A stretch of DNA of 64,000 bases from Arthrobacter sp. AFG20. GTDB lineage: Bacteria; Actinomycetota; Actinomycetes; Actinomycetales; Micrococcaceae. The notes below the pieces were generated by a model. That model searched no databases, had not been told where the DNA came from, and was given only the letters and a program-made list of their open reading frames with translations. The stretch's first letter is position 1, and each line of letters begins with the position of its first letter. The stretch spans positions 62,001 to 126,000 of the forward strand of contig NZ_PJMC01000011.1 of assembly GCF_002892795.1 (NCBI RefSeq), read 5' to 3'. Shown here piece by piece: positions 35,438-44,966 of the stretch. A program made the position numbers and the translations under genes.

Positions 35438-35973
35438 GGTTTCGAGCCTAGCCCGTCCGCAGCCGCCGCCGTTCCGGGCAGCCGCCGCAGCACGGACTCC
35501 AGCAGCAGGTCCTTGCGCGGGCCGGTGACATCCCAGGCGTAACTGAACTGGTCCTCGCCATGACGGACGTACGTGACCCGGTAAGTGTCAGGGTCGCACC
35601 AGTGCCGGTCCTGGCTGGCCTCCGGGGAGAAGCTCATCCGGTGGAACGGCCGGCCGTCGGGAAACAGCATGTCCATGGCATCCGGCGTGTCCGCGGGCCT
35701 GAGCAGGTAATCGCGGGTGGCCGGCCCGGTGAAGGTGTCGCCGTCGGCAGCAGGCCAGGTCACGGTCCCCTCCTCGTGGAAGCGGAGCCCGCCGTCGCCG
35801 TCGGGGGAAAAGATCACGACGCCGGTAAAGGTGCCGCGGGTGCCCGCGGCCCGGTCCAGCATGGTCCGCTCCACGGCCCAGCGGCCTGCTGGCGAAAGGC
35901 CGGGGGACGAGGGGTCCGCCGGCGTTGTGCCCAGCAGATAGTCGCGGAGCCCGGACGGGTGCTGCAGATTCAA
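35434..35973 (-). CDS. DUF6314 family protein
   Basis: A 179-residue soluble protein of unknown function. The family pattern GRWAVERTMLDR, then TFTGVVIFSPDGDGGLRFHEEGTV and YLLRPADTPDAMDMLFPDGRPFH, suggests a lipocalin-like beta barrel. RHWCDPDTYRVTYV and FSYAWDVTGPRKDLLLES follow. The only usable start is a TTG at 35973, one base after the last base of the tRNA-Arg gene. Thus the RNA made by tRNA 3' processing would be nearly leaderless. Confidence 0.75.
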   Translation of the reverse strand: MNLQHPSGLRDYLLGTTPADPSSPGLSPAGRWAVERTMLDRAAGTRGTFTGVVIFSPDGDGGLRFHEEGTVTWPAADGDTFTGPATRDYLLRPADTPDAMDMLFPDGRPFHRMSFSPEASQDRHWCDPDTYRVTYVRHGEDQFSYAWDVTGPRKDLLLESVLRRLPGTAAAADGLGSKP

Positions 35974-35974
35974 G

Positions 35975-36047
35975 TGCCCTCGATTGGAATCGAACCAACG
36001 ACACCGGCTTTAGGAGAGCCGTGCTCTATCCACTGAGCTACGAGGGC
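35975..36047 (-). tRNA. tRNA-Arg (anticodon CCT)
   Basis: A 73-base cloverleaf on the minus strand with a 7-bp acceptor stem (GCCCTCG with CGAGGGC) and discriminator A. The D arm holds TAGCTCAGTGGATAGAGCA, the anticodon loop is CTCCTAA with anticodon CCT, and the T arm has GGTTCGATTCC. CCA is not encoded. The next gene on the same strand begins at once. Confidence 0.97.
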
Positions 36048-36134
36048 GGGTGCCCGCCGCAGCCGGGTTTAGGACCGGCCCGTTCGGGCACGCTTACAAG
36101 CATACAAGGTGACGGCGCGTACTACGCTCTTGGC

Positions 36135-36917
36135 ATGGCCGCCGCAGCTGAAGTCCCCACCGCCCGGGCAACGTTCCTGCCAGACACCGCCTCCACACGG
36201 CAGTACATCGGGGCATGGGCGGTGCTCAGCGTCGTCCAGTATTTTGTGGCGGAGGCCGCGGTCATCGGCGCCTGGGCCGGATCCGCCCCCTACAGCCGGC
36301 GGACCGGCCTCATCAGCGATTTGGGTGCCGCCACCTGCGGGCTCTACGGCGGCCGCAGCATCTGTTCGCCGCTGCACGTGCTGATGAACGTCTCCTTCGT
36401 GGTTCAGGGACTGGGCATGCTGCTTGGCGCGCTGCTGCTGAGCTCGGCGCTGCTGCGGGTGGCCGCCCGGGCCCGCGTGCAGGTCACGGCCAACCATTCC
36501 GGGGAAGTGCCGTGGTACTCGGCCGTGGCGGCGCGGATACTGACCGGGACCGCAGGCGCCGGCACGATCGTCGTGGGCCTGGTCCCTGAGGACCTGGAGT
36601 CCGGCTGGCATTACGCGGGCGCCGTCATGTACTTCATTGCCGGCTCGCTGGCGCTGCTGCTGCTCGGCGCCCTGTGGCTCCGGCAAACGCCGCTGGGCTG
36701 GTTTATTCTGGCCGCCGGCGGAGTGTCCGCGGCCGCACTCGTGACGGCTGGCGTCACCGCCCTGGACGTTCCGGAGCCCGGAACCCTGGAACGGCTGATG
36801 GGTTACCCCATCACGATTGGCCTCGCGGCCGCCGGCCTGGTCGTTGCCCAGCGTGTCCGGCAGGAACGGCAGGTGCGCAGGGCCTTCGCCCGGGCCCAGG
36901 CGTCCCGGAGCACCTAG
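36135..36917 (+). CDS. DUF998 family membrane protein
   Basis: A 260-residue protein with about six membrane spans. The DUF998 layout is seen in QYIGAWAVLSVVQYFVAEAAVIGAW, then YSRRTGLISDLGAATCG and CSPLHVLMNVSFVVQGLGML, and later HYAGAVMYFIAGSLALLLLGAL. The function is unknown. The ATG at 36135 lies seven bases after a -10-like TACGCT, so the message may be leaderless, which is common in this phylum. Confidence 0.85.
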   Translation: MAAAAEVPTARATFLPDTASTRQYIGAWAVLSVVQYFVAEAAVIGAWAGSAPYSRRTGLISDLGAATCGLYGGRSICSPLHVLMNVSFVVQGLGMLLGALLLSSALLRVAARARVQVTANHSGEVPWYSAVAARILTGTAGAGTIVVGLVPEDLESGWHYAGAVMYFIAGSLALLLLGALWLRQTPLGWFILAAGGVSAAALVTAGVTALDVPEPGTLERLMGYPITIGLAAAGLVVAQRVRQERQVRRAFARAQASRST

Positions 36918-36945
36918 GTGTATTGGCCAAGGCGTCCTGCTGCTG

Positions 36946-37590
36946 CTAGACGACAGGCGGCCCGGCGGCTTCCTTCGAGGCCCGGCGGCCCAGGAACACG
37001 GCGGCGCCGCCGGCGATAAGGCTGGCCACGAACAGTACCCAGCCGGCCACGGTGAGGCCCGACGCCAAGGCGACCTGGCCGGCGTCGAGGTTTACCGCGG
37101 CGATCATGGAATCAATGGTGACGTTGCCCCACAGCCGGACCACCACGAACAGGAGCGGCAGCGCCCAGAGTGCCCAGCGCAGCGCCTTTTTTGCCACGTT
37201 GGTGCCGATCAGAAGCAGCCAGGTGAAGGCGAAGATCAGCGGAAACAGGGTGCCCGCCGTCTTGTGGACGTAGTTGAGCTGGCCGCGGGCGTCGGCGTCC
37301 AGGGCGCGGCGCAGCTGCGCGGCGTAGCCGGTGCCGAAGCCGCCGACCAGGGAATCGGGCATGGCCAGCCCGCCGGACAGCTGGGTGAGCTGGTTCAGCG
37401 TAAGCAGGTGGACGTACCAGAACAGGAACAGGCTGGCCACGACGCCGGCAATGACAATCAGGCTGGCGTTGTTCTGGGCCTTTGCGGGGGAGCGGTCCGT
37501 GCCGGGGTTGATCACCGGGGGCAGGTGGTGCTGGGGTACTGCGGCCTTCGCGCCGTGCTTCTTGATCCGCTGTGCAGGTGTTTTGGCCAT
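36946..37590 (-). CDS. Four-helix membrane protein, unknown function
   Basis: A 214-residue protein beginning MAKTPAQRIKKHGAKAAVPQHHLPP. The basic N-terminal region precedes four hydrophobic spans near residues 43-62, 113-130, 138-155 and 175-198. A central extracytoplasmic loop contains QLSGGLAMPDSLVGGFG, then GYAAQLRRALD. I do not recognise the family. It is transcribed away from the downstream inositol-phosphatase gene, with a divergent spacer of 71 bp. Confidence 0.65.
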   Translation of the reverse strand: MAKTPAQRIKKHGAKAAVPQHHLPPVINPGTDRSPAKAQNNASLIVIAGVVASLFLFWYVHLLTLNQLTQLSGGLAMPDSLVGGFGTGYAAQLRRALDADARGQLNYVHKTAGTLFPLIFAFTWLLLIGTNVAKKALRWALWALPLLFVVVRLWGNVTIDSMIAAVNLDAGQVALASGLTVAGWVLFVASLIAGGAAVFLGRRASKEAAGPPVV

Positions 37591-37661
37591 GCGTCCATTA
37601 TCGCCCGCCGTGGTCCGACTCTGCTGTGCAGGGCACGCCTGGCGCCGATAGGGTGGGAACC

Positions 37662-38510
37662 GTGACGGAACTGGGCAGACACAAACTGGGCAAACACAGC
37701 GCCACCAACCTGAGCCCCGAGCTCGACGACTATGAGCTGGCGGCCGAGCTGGTCCGCGAGGCCGGGCAACTGGCACTGCTGATGCGGCAGGGCGGCCTCG
37801 ACGCCCAGCGCAAGACGTCCATCTCCGACGTCGTCACAGCCGCGGACCATGCGGCCGAAGCGTATGTGCTGGAACAGCTGCAGCGCTGCCGCCCGGACGA
37901 CGGCGTCCTGGGCGAAGAAGGCGCCGCCGTGCGCGGCAGCAGCGGGCGGACCTGGGTCATCGACCCGGTGGACGGCACCTACAACTTCCTGCAGGGCTCC
38001 ACGTACTGGTGCTCAGCCATCGCCCTCAAGGACGAATCCGATGTGCTGCTCGGAGCCATCTTCCAGCCCGAGGAGGACAAACTCTGGATCGGCGGCCAGC
38101 AACGCGCCACCACCCTCAACGGCGATCCCGTCACCACCTTCAAGGAGGACGGAACCAACCGCAACGCCGCCGACCTGTCCCACCTCGGCGCCGCCACCTA
38201 CATCCACCCGCGCTGGCTCGCCGACCCGATGTGCGCCATGCCGTGGCACGCCGCCGCCACCTCGGCAGCAACGCTGCGGATGCTCGGGTCCGGCTCGTGC
38301 GACCTGGGGCGCGTCGCTGACGGGCAGCTAGGCTGCTGGTTCCAGCACAGCTGCCCTGAATGGGACTGGCTGCCCGGAAAGGCGATCGTGACGGCCGCCG
38401 GCGGCGTCGCCGGCAGCGTTCACGTCAACGGCCTGGAATGGTTCATGGCGGGAGGAACGACGGCGGTGCACCAGTTGCGCGCCGCGCTTGAGTCCGGCTC
38501 TGTCGACTAG
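37662..38510 (+). CDS. Inositol monophosphatase family protein
   Basis: A 282-residue metal-dependent sugar phosphatase. Metal-site motifs are LGEEGAA (E) and WVIDPVDGTYNF (DPxDG(T/S)), and the last site is PEWDWLPGKAIVTAAGG, a variant of WDxxAG with Pro for Ala. The family contains IMPase, FBPase and histidinol phosphatase; SuhB/HisN-like members share this size. The start is the GTG at 37662; an alternative GTG is three codons upstream. No iol gene is adjacent, so a role in the inositol pathway is not implied. Confidence 0.88.
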   Translation: MTELGRHKLGKHSATNLSPELDDYELAAELVREAGQLALLMRQGGLDAQRKTSISDVVTAADHAAEAYVLEQLQRCRPDDGVLGEEGAAVRGSSGRTWVIDPVDGTYNFLQGSTYWCSAIALKDESDVLLGAIFQPEEDKLWIGGQQRATTLNGDPVTTFKEDGTNRNAADLSHLGAATYIHPRWLADPMCAMPWHAAATSAATLRMLGSGSCDLGRVADGQLGCWFQHSCPEWDWLPGKAIVTAAGGVAGSVHVNGLEWFMAGGTTAVHQLRAALESGSVD

Positions 38511-38608
38511 ATTTCCTGCCGGTCCGTTCTCCGGCGCCGGGGCTATCGGCCGGGTTATCCACAGGGCGGAATCCGGTGTCAGTCCCACCGCCTAGACTTG
38601 TAGTCACC

Positions 38609-41152
38609 ATGGATATGTTGTTTGACCCTTACGCTGACGGTCCGTTTAAGGCTGGTTCCCACGCCGGTGCCATCACCAAGTCGCGCCCCGAAACTGGGCT
38701 GATGACGCCCGCGTTCGGCGGCGGTCCGGGCGAATCCGCCAGCCGCGCGGCAGCCGGCCCCGCTGCGGGCCAGGGGGCTGGAGGCCCGGCGGAGGAGTAC
38801 GCCCGGCACCATCTCCCGGACGCAGGCGCGCTGCTGGCGGGCCTGAATCCGCAGCAGGAGGAAGCGGTCAAGCACTCCGGCAGCGCACTGCTGATCGTGG
38901 CCGGAGCCGGCTCCGGAAAAACCCGTGTCCTCAGTAACCGGATCGGGTACCTGATTGCCACCAAGCGTGCCCACCACGGCGAGATCCTGGCCATCACGTT
39001 CACCAACAAGGCCGCCGCGGAAATGCGTGAGCGCATCGAGGCCCTCGTGGGCAACAGGGCCAAGGCCATGTGGATCTCGACGTTCCACTCGTCCTGCGTC
39101 CGGATCCTGCGCCGCGAGGCCGCCAGCGTCGGCCTGAACTCCAACTTCTCCATCTACGACTCCGCCGACTCCCTGCGGCTGATTACCCTGGTGGCCAAAA
39201 ACCTGGACCTGGACCCCAAGAAGTTCGCGCCCAAGGCCATCCAGCACAAAATCTCCGCGCTCAAGAACGAACTGATCGACGCTGACTCCTTCGCGGGCGC
39301 CGCCAACCACCGTGACCCGTTCGAGAGCGCCGTGGCAGACGTCTTCAAGGGGTACACCCAGCGGCTGCGCCAGGCCAACGCCATGGACTTCGACGACCTC
39401 ATCGCTGAGACCGTCTACATGTTCCGGGCCTTCCCGGCGCTCGCAGATTCCTACCGGCGGCGGTTCCGGCACGTCCTGGTGGACGAATACCAGGACACCA
39501 ACCACGCGCAGTATGCCCTGGTCCGGGAAATCGTCGGCGAGGGCCCGGGCGCGGCGGAGCTGACCGTCGTTGGCGACTCCGACCAGTCCATCTACGCCTT
39601 CCGCGGCGCCGACATCCGGAACATCGTGGAGTTCGAGAAGGACTACCCGGACGCCCGCACCATCAAGCTGGAGCAGAACTACCGCTCCACCCAGAACATC
39701 CTGAGCGCGGCCAACTCCGTGATCTCCCGGAACCCCAACCGCCCTGAGAAAAGGCTCTGGACCGCGGAGGGCGAGGGCCACAAGATCATCGGCTACGTGG
39801 GCGAGAACGAGCATGACGAAGCCCAGTTCATCGCCAAGGAGATCGACCGGCTCCAGGACGAGGACAACCTCCGCCCCGGCGACGTCGCCATCTTCTACCG
39901 CACCAACGCCCAATCCCGTTCCATCGAGGACGTCCTGGTGCGCGTTGGCCTGCCGTACAAAGTGGTGGGCGGCACCAGGTTCTACGAGCGCAAGGAAATC
40001 AAGGACGCGCTGGCGTACCTCCGGGTGCTCGTGAACCCGGACGACGACGTCAACCTCCGCCGCGTCCTCAACGAGCCAAAGCGCGGGATCGGGGACCGGG
40101 CCGAGGGCGCCGTTGCGGCCCTCGCCGAGCGGGAACGCACGTCGTTCATCGCCGCCGCCCGCCGCGCCGACCAGGCGCCCGGCATGGCCACCCGCTCGGT
40201 CAACGCGGTGCTCGGCTTCGTGAAGCTCCTGGACGACCTCGCCGAGGTCGCCGCGGGCTCCGGTGCCGCGGCCGCGCTCGAGGCAGTGCTGGAACAGACC
40301 GGCTACCTCGCCACGCTGCGCTCCAGCACGGACCCGCAGGACGAATCCCGGGTGGAGAACCTCGCCGAACTTGTCGCCGTCGTACGTGAATACGAGCGCG
40401 ACAATCCTGAAGGATCCCTGGGCGCCTTCCTCGAACAGGTGTCACTGGTGGCCGACGCCGACCAGATCCCGGACGCGCCCGGCGCGGACATTGACGCCGC
40501 GGTGGCGGAGGCTAAGCGGCTGGGCGTGGTCACGCTCATGACGCTGCACACGGCCAAGGGCCTCGAATTCCCCGTGGTGTTCCTGACCGGCATGGAGCAC
40601 GGGCTCTTCCCGCACCAGCGTTCCGCCACTGACCCGAAGGAACTGGCGGAGGAACGCCGGCTCGCCTACGTGGGGCTGACGCGCGCCCGGAAGCGCCTCT
40701 ACGTCACCCGTTCCGAGGTCCGGAGCATGTGGGGGCAGAGCCAGTACAACCCGGCCAGCCAGTTCCTGGAGGAAATCCCCGCCGAACTCGTCGAATGGAA
40801 GCGCGAGGGAACCAGCCGGCAGTCCGGCGGGTGGGGGAGCGGCGCCGCCATCGGGTCGAGCCGGTACGGCGGGTCCTTCTGGGGCGCCGGAACGGCCCGC
40901 GGCACCCGTGCCGATTCCTCCGCGGGCTTCAACGCCGACGTCCCGGCCGCCGTCGCGAAAAACCGCGTGCAGCCGCAGAAGGAAGTCATCGCGGTCAGCG
41001 TGGGGGACAAGGTCAACCACACGAGCTTTGGCAACGGCACCGTGCTCGCCGTCGAAGGCACCGGGGACAAGACCGTGGCGAAGGTGAAGTTCGACATCGG
41101 CGAGAAGCGGCTGCTTCTGCGGTACGCGCCACTGACCAAGATCGACGCCTGA
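38609..41152 (+). CDS. pcrA: ATP-dependent DNA helicase PcrA/UvrD
   Basis: Superfamily 1A 3'-5' helicase, 847 residues. The N-terminal MDMLFDPYADG segment is the typical actinobacterial start. Walker A is AGAGSGKT (98-105), then LAITFTNKAAAEMRERIE (Ia), VDEYQDTN (II), GDSDQSIYAFRGA (III) and LEQNYRSTQNIL (IV). LHTAKGLEFPVVFLTGME and YVGLTRARKRLYVT are motifs V and VI. The C-terminal Tudor-like tail (VGDKVNHTSFGNGTVLAVEG) is the RNA-polymerase-interacting region. The ATG at 38609 follows a -10-like TAGACT by ten bases, so the leader is very short. Confidence 0.96.
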   Translation: MDMLFDPYADGPFKAGSHAGAITKSRPETGLMTPAFGGGPGESASRAAAGPAAGQGAGGPAEEYARHHLPDAGALLAGLNPQQEEAVKHSGSALLIVAGAGSGKTRVLSNRIGYLIATKRAHHGEILAITFTNKAAAEMRERIEALVGNRAKAMWISTFHSSCVRILRREAASVGLNSNFSIYDSADSLRLITLVAKNLDLDPKKFAPKAIQHKISALKNELIDADSFAGAANHRDPFESAVADVFKGYTQRLRQANAMDFDDLIAETVYMFRAFPALADSYRRRFRHVLVDEYQDTNHAQYALVREIVGEGPGAAELTVVGDSDQSIYAFRGADIRNIVEFEKDYPDARTIKLEQNYRSTQNILSAANSVISRNPNRPEKRLWTAEGEGHKIIGYVGENEHDEAQFIAKEIDRLQDEDNLRPGDVAIFYRTNAQSRSIEDVLVRVGLPYKVVGGTRFYERKEIKDALAYLRVLVNPDDDVNLRRVLNEPKRGIGDRAEGAVAALAERERTSFIAAARRADQAPGMATRSVNAVLGFVKLLDDLAEVAAGSGAAAALEAVLEQTGYLATLRSSTDPQDESRVENLAELVAVVREYERDNPEGSLGAFLEQVSLVADADQIPDAPGADIDAAVAEAKRLGVVTLMTLHTAKGLEFPVVFLTGMEHGLFPHQRSATDPKELAEERRLAYVGLTRARKRLYVTRSEVRSMWGQSQYNPASQFLEEIPAELVEWKREGTSRQSGGWGSGAAIGSSRYGGSFWGAGTARGTRADSSAGFNADVPAAVAKNRVQPQKEVIAVSVGDKVNHTSFGNGTVLAVEGTGDKTVAKVKFDIGEKRLLLRYAPLTKIDA

Positions 41153-41154
41153 GC

Positions 41155-41880
41155 GTGCCGGTGCGGCGCCTGGATGGCGTGGCTGCAGGCCTGGCGGCGC
41201 TGTTCTGGGTGGCCCTGTTCGCAATGACGCTGGCGGGCTGTTCCGTAACCGTCGCGGATCCGGAGTACACCCCGCCGCCACCGCTGCCGGCCCTCGAACA
41301 GCTGAAACAGGCTCCGCTCACTGACCCCGCGGGGTTTGCGGCAGGGGAGGACGTGCTGGCGTTCGTCACCGCGGACCGGAACGTGGTGTGCTCGCTGACC
41401 TCAGCCCGCGGGCCACACCTGGACCTGCCCTACGAGACCAACAACTTCAGCGATCCCGACAACCAAAAACTGGCGACCGTGCCCGTGGCACACTGTGAGC
41501 TCGCGGTGTATCCCGCGCCGGCAGCACCGGACGTCGGTGACGACTGCTCGGGGACCGGACTCGGCTATTTGGGCGGCGCGGCACTCCTGACGCCCAGCCG
41601 GGCCCGGTACGGCGAATGCCGGGCCGGGGTCACGCAGATGGAGGCCGAGTACGGGCCCAAGGGCACGGCCAACGGGCCCGTCTCCAAGCTTCGTGTCCTG
41701 CCCGACGGCGGCAACCTCGAACGGAACGGTTTGCGGTGCTCCGCATACCGTTCAGGGGTGGCCTGCGGAAACGTCTCTGGTGGCGTTGGTTTCTTTATCA
41801 GCCGGGATCATTACGAACTCATCTCCGCGAAGGGCAAAAACGTCCAGACGGCGCCCGCCAAGGCCCTAAAAACCCCGTAA
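41155..41880 (+). CDS. Lipoprotein, unknown function
   Basis: A 241-residue protein from the GTG at 41155, just after the pcrA stop. An N-terminal Arg pair, a hydrophobic signal and a lipobox (MTLAGC) mark a lipoprotein. The mature part has Cys pairs (VVCSLT, HCELAV, DDCSGTG, ECRAG, RCSAYRSGVACGNV) suggesting disulfides outside the membrane. No family of known function was recognised. A second GTG two codons later is also possible. It is expressed in one direction with pcrA and ends at a strong terminator. Confidence 0.75.
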   Translation: MPVRRLDGVAAGLAALFWVALFAMTLAGCSVTVADPEYTPPPPLPALEQLKQAPLTDPAGFAAGEDVLAFVTADRNVVCSLTSARGPHLDLPYETNNFSDPDNQKLATVPVAHCELAVYPAPAAPDVGDDCSGTGLGYLGGAALLTPSRARYGECRAGVTQMEAEYGPKGTANGPVSKLRVLPDGGNLERNGLRCSAYRSGVACGNVSGGVGFFISRDHYELISAKGKNVQTAPAKALKTP

Positions 41881-41893
41881 TCACGGGGTTTTT
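41868..41893 (+). terminator. Rho-independent terminator overlapping the lipoprotein stop
   Basis: A perfect 11-bp stem (41868-41878 with 41883-41893), loop of four bases, T run inside the right arm. The last codons of the lipoprotein gene form the left arm. Confidence 0.9.
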
Positions 41894-42104
41894 CTACGGT
41901 CCATAGAATAGTGTCCTTACTCACAGAACAGGTAGTCTGGAACGGGCCGGTCCCTCCAAAGGACTAGAGTTCAAAAAAGGATCATTGCGCCGCGGGGCTC
42001 GTTTCCGGACCTGCCGCAGGGCGCGCTAATTCCGCAGCCCGGTCCGCACCTTGGGTGCAGTCCGGCTGTACAGAAACTACTTCGACGTAGAAGGACACTA
42101 AACC

Positions 42105-43271
42105 GTGGACCTGTTTGAATATCAGGCGCGCGATATGTTCGAAGCGCACGGTGTACCCGTGCTCGCCGGCATCGTGGCGCACACTCCTGAAGAAGCAAAG
42201 GCAGCTGCCGAGAAGATCGGCGGCGTAACTGTCGTCAAGGCACAGGTTAAGGTCGGTGGCCGCGGCAAGGCCGGCGGCGTCAAGGTTGCCAAGTCCGCCG
42301 ACGAGGCACTTGAGCACTCCACCAATATCCTGGGCATGGACATCAAGGGCCACACCGTCAACAAGGTGATGATCGCCCAGGGTGCCGACATCGCCGAGGA
42401 ATACTACTTCTCCGTCCTGCTGGACCGGGCCAACCGCAACTACCTGGCCATGTGCTCGGTTGAAGGCGGCATGGAGATCGAGCAGCTCGCCGTTGAGCGG
42501 CCCGAGGCCCTGGCCAAGGTAGCCATCGACCCCGCCGTGGGCATCGACCAGGCCAAGGCCGACGAAATCGTCGCTGCCGCCGGCTTCGCTGAAGAACTGC
42601 GCGGCAAAGTCGCCGGCGTCATTCTGAAGCTCTGGGACGTCTTCAAGAAGGAAGACGCCACCCTGGTGGAGGTCAACCCGCTGGTCAAGACCGGCGCGGG
42701 CGAGATCGTCGCCCTCGACGGCAAGGTCACGCTCGACGAGAACGCCGAGTTCCGCCACCCCAAGCACGCCCAGCTTGAGGACAAGGAATCCGCAGACCCG
42801 CTCGAAGCCAAGGCCAAGGCGCAGGACCTCAACTACGTCAAGCTGGACGGCGAAGTCGGCATCATCGGTAACGGTGCAGGCCTCGTCATGTCCACCCTGG
42901 ACGTCGTCGCCTACGCCGGCGAGAACCACGGCAACGTCAAGCCGGCCAACTTCCTGGACATCGGCGGCGGAGCCTCTGCCGAGGTCATGGCCGCAGGCCT
43001 GGACGTCATCCTGGGCGACGAGCAGGTCAAGTCCGTATTCGTCAACGTCTTCGGCGGCATCACCGCCTGTGACGCTGTCGCGAAGGGCATCGTGGGCGCA
43101 CTGGCCGAGCTGGGCCACTCCGCCAACAAGCCGCTGGTCGTCCGCCTCGACGGCAATAACGTCGAAGAAGGCCGCCGCATCCTCGAAGAGGCCAACCACC
43201 CGCTGGTTACCCTCGCCGCCACCATGGACGAGGGCGCCGACAAGGCCGCCGAGCTCGCCAACGCCCGCTGA
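42105..43271 (+). CDS. sucC: Succinate-CoA ligase (ADP/GDP-forming) beta subunit
   Basis: TCA-cycle enzyme subunit, 388 residues. The ATP-grasp fold has [34 protein letters not shown] and the succinate/CoA loop [12 protein letters not shown], then NFLDIGGGA. The start is the GTG at 42105, nine bases after AAGGA. The alpha-subunit gene follows 30 bases later. The 224-bp gap before it (41881-42104) contains promoter-like TAGTCT and TAGAGT hexamers but no clear regulatory motif. Confidence 0.97.
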   Translation: MDLFEYQARDMFEAHGVPVLAGIVAHTPEEAKAAAEKIGGVTVVKAQVKVGGRGKAGGVKVAKSADEALEHSTNILGMDIKGHTVNKVMIAQGADIAEEYYFSVLLDRANRNYLAMCSVEGGMEIEQLAVERPEALAKVAIDPAVGIDQAKADEIVAAAGFAEELRGKVAGVILKLWDVFKKEDATLVEVNPLVKTGAGEIVALDGKVTLDENAEFRHPKHAQLEDKESADPLEAKAKAQDLNYVKLDGEVGIIGNGAGLVMSTLDVVAYAGENHGNVKPANFLDIGGGASAEVMAAGLDVILGDEQVKSVFVNVFGGITACDAVAKGIVGALAELGHSANKPLVVRLDGNNVEEGRRILEEANHPLVTLAATMDEGADKAAELANAR

Positions 43272-43301
43272 TCGAGCCTGTCGAGATCTAGGAAAGAAAA
43301 C

Positions 43302-44204
43302 ATGTCTATTTATCTGAACAAGGACTCCAAGGTCATCGTCCAGGGCATCACGGGCGGCGAAGGCACCAAGCACACCGCCCTCATGCTCAAGGCCGGAACC
43401 AACATCGTGGGCGGCGTCAACGCCCGCAAGGCCGGCACCACCGTCCTGCACGGCGAAAACGAGATCAACGTTTTCGGCACCGTCAAGGAAGCCATCGCCG
43501 AGACCGGCGCCGACGTCTCCATCGTCTTCGTTCCGCCGGCATTCACGAAGAACGCCGTTGTTGAAGCCATCGAGGCCGGCATCGGCCTGGTCGTCGTCAT
43601 CACCGAAGGCGTGCCGGTTCAGGACTCCGCCGAGTTCTGGGCACTGGCACAGTCCAAGGTCGACGCTGACGGCAACCAGGTCACCCGCATCATCGGACCG
43701 AACTGCCCCGGCATCATCACCCCGGGTGAGGCCCTCGTGGGCATCACCCCGGCGAACATCACCGGCAAGGGCCCCATCGGCCTGGTCTCCAAGTCCGGCA
43801 CGCTGACCTACCAGATGATGTACGAACTGCGCGACCTCGGCTTCTCCACGGCCATCGGCATCGGCGGTGACCCCATCATCGGCACCACCCACATCGACGC
43901 CCTGGCTGCATTCGAGGCTGACCCGGAGACCAAGGCCATCGTGATGATCGGCGAAATCGGCGGCGACGCCGAAGAGCGTGCGGCCGACTTCATCAAGGCC
44001 AACGTCACCAAGCCGGTCGTCGGCTACGTGGCCGGCTTCACCGCTCCCGAAGGCAAGACCATGGGCCACGCAGGCGCCATCGTCTCCGGCTCCGCCGGCA
44101 CCGCCCAGGCCAAGAAGGAAGCCCTCGAGGCTGCAGGCGTGAAGGTCGGCAAGACGCCGTCCGAGACCGCCAAGCTGCTGCGCGAAGTCTTCGCAGCGCT
44201 CTAA
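43302..44204 (+). CDS. sucD: Succinate-CoA ligase alpha subunit
   Basis: A 300-residue subunit. It has the CoA-binding domain ([13 protein letters not shown]), the phosphohistidine loop with GHAGAIV, and [18 protein letters not shown] and [26 protein letters not shown] is also present. It forms a heterotetramer with SucC. The start ATG at 43302 has GGAAAG upstream. Confidence 0.97.
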   Translation: MSIYLNKDSKVIVQGITGGEGTKHTALMLKAGTNIVGGVNARKAGTTVLHGENEINVFGTVKEAIAETGADVSIVFVPPAFTKNAVVEAIEAGIGLVVVITEGVPVQDSAEFWALAQSKVDADGNQVTRIIGPNCPGIITPGEALVGITPANITGKGPIGLVSKSGTLTYQMMYELRDLGFSTAIGIGGDPIIGTTHIDALAAFEADPETKAIVMIGEIGGDAEERAADFIKANVTKPVVGYVAGFTAPEGKTMGHAGAIVSGSAGTAQAKKEALEAAGVKVGKTPSETAKLLREVFAAL

Positions 44205-44218
44205 GGCCCACTTCAAGC

Positions 44219-44282
44219 AACGCGGGGTCACTCCCAGCCCAATCCACCCCCCGGATTGGGCGCAGAGTGACCCCGCGTTTCT
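44219..44282 (+). terminator. Terminator after sucD with nested hairpins
   Basis: A perfect 14-bp outer stem (44219-44232 with 44266-44279) surrounds an inner 8-bp stem (CCCAATCC with GGATTGGG). Two T-rich bases and TTTG follow. It is a larger structure than a usual terminator. Confidence 0.8.
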
Positions 44283-44377
44283 TTGTTTAAGTGCAGGCGG
44301 ACTGACCCTTGCCTGGGCGCGGCAGCAAGGTCTATGTTGGCGGTCTCGAAGCACTGCAGCAGTGACAAGGACCGATC

Positions 44378-44851
44378 ATGAGCAATGCACTTAAACTCAC
44401 CGTCCCCGACGGCGTCCCGTTCATCGACTTTGAGCGGGAGTTCGACTTCCCGGTCTCGGACGTGTTCCGCGCGCACAAGGAGCCTGAGCTGATCACGCAG
44501 TGGCTGGGCCCGCGCGGCACCAACATCGATATCGACCACTACGACTTCCGTTCCGGAGGCACCTATCTGTACAACCACACCGGCCCGGACGGGGTGACGT
44601 ACGCCTTCAGCGGCATCTTCCATACCGTCCGTGAAAACGACTTCGCCATCCAGACCTTCGAGTTCAGCGGCTACCCGGACATCGTCAGCCTCGAATTCAT
44701 GAGCTTCGAGGACCTGGGCGGCGGCAGGTGCCGGCTGCGGGCCCACTCCGTCTATCCCAGCATGGAAGCCCGCGACGGGATGGCCCAATCAGGCATGGAA
44801 AGCGGCGTGTCCGACGGCTACGAGCGGCTCGAGGAGCTGCTCGCGAAATAG
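44378..44851 (+). CDS. SRPBCC / AHSA1 family protein
   Basis: A 157-residue START/Bet v1-like fold protein. The AHSA1 pattern is seen: PVSDVFRAHKEPELITQWLGPRG, DHYDFRSGGTYLYNHTG, YAFSGIFHTVREND and a C-terminal amphipathic helix (MAQSGMESGVSDGYERLEELLAK). These proteins bind hydrophobic ligands or act as cochaperone-like or stress-response factors. The start ATG at 44378 is near AAGGA. It has its own strong terminator. Confidence 0.85.
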   Translation: MSNALKLTVPDGVPFIDFEREFDFPVSDVFRAHKEPELITQWLGPRGTNIDIDHYDFRSGGTYLYNHTGPDGVTYAFSGIFHTVRENDFAIQTFEFSGYPDIVSLEFMSFEDLGGGRCRLRAHSVYPSMEARDGMAQSGMESGVSDGYERLEELLAK

Positions 44852-44871
44852 GGGCCGCACCACAACTGACT

Positions 44872-44929
44872 CGTCCGACGGCGGCCGGTGACCTTTACCT
44901 CGAAGGTCACCGGCCGCCGTCGGACGTTT
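44872..44929 (+). terminator. Perfect 24-bp inverted repeat, probable terminator
   Basis: A 24-bp perfect stem (44872-44895 with 44903-44926) and a 7-base loop, then TTT. This is unusually long for a terminator. Confidence 0.8.
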
Positions 44930-44966
44930 AACGAACCTTACGCGCCTATTGCCCGATGGACGATGC

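Noticed and set aside
37662..38510. Assignment of the phosphatase gene to the inositol pathway (IMPase)
   Set aside because: The family is broad, the gene is more than 7 kb from the iol cluster, and one motif is altered; only a family name is justified.
41982..44354. A 790-codon minus-strand frame opposite sucCD
   Set aside because: Same codon-bias shadow; the plus-strand genes are unambiguous SucC and SucD.
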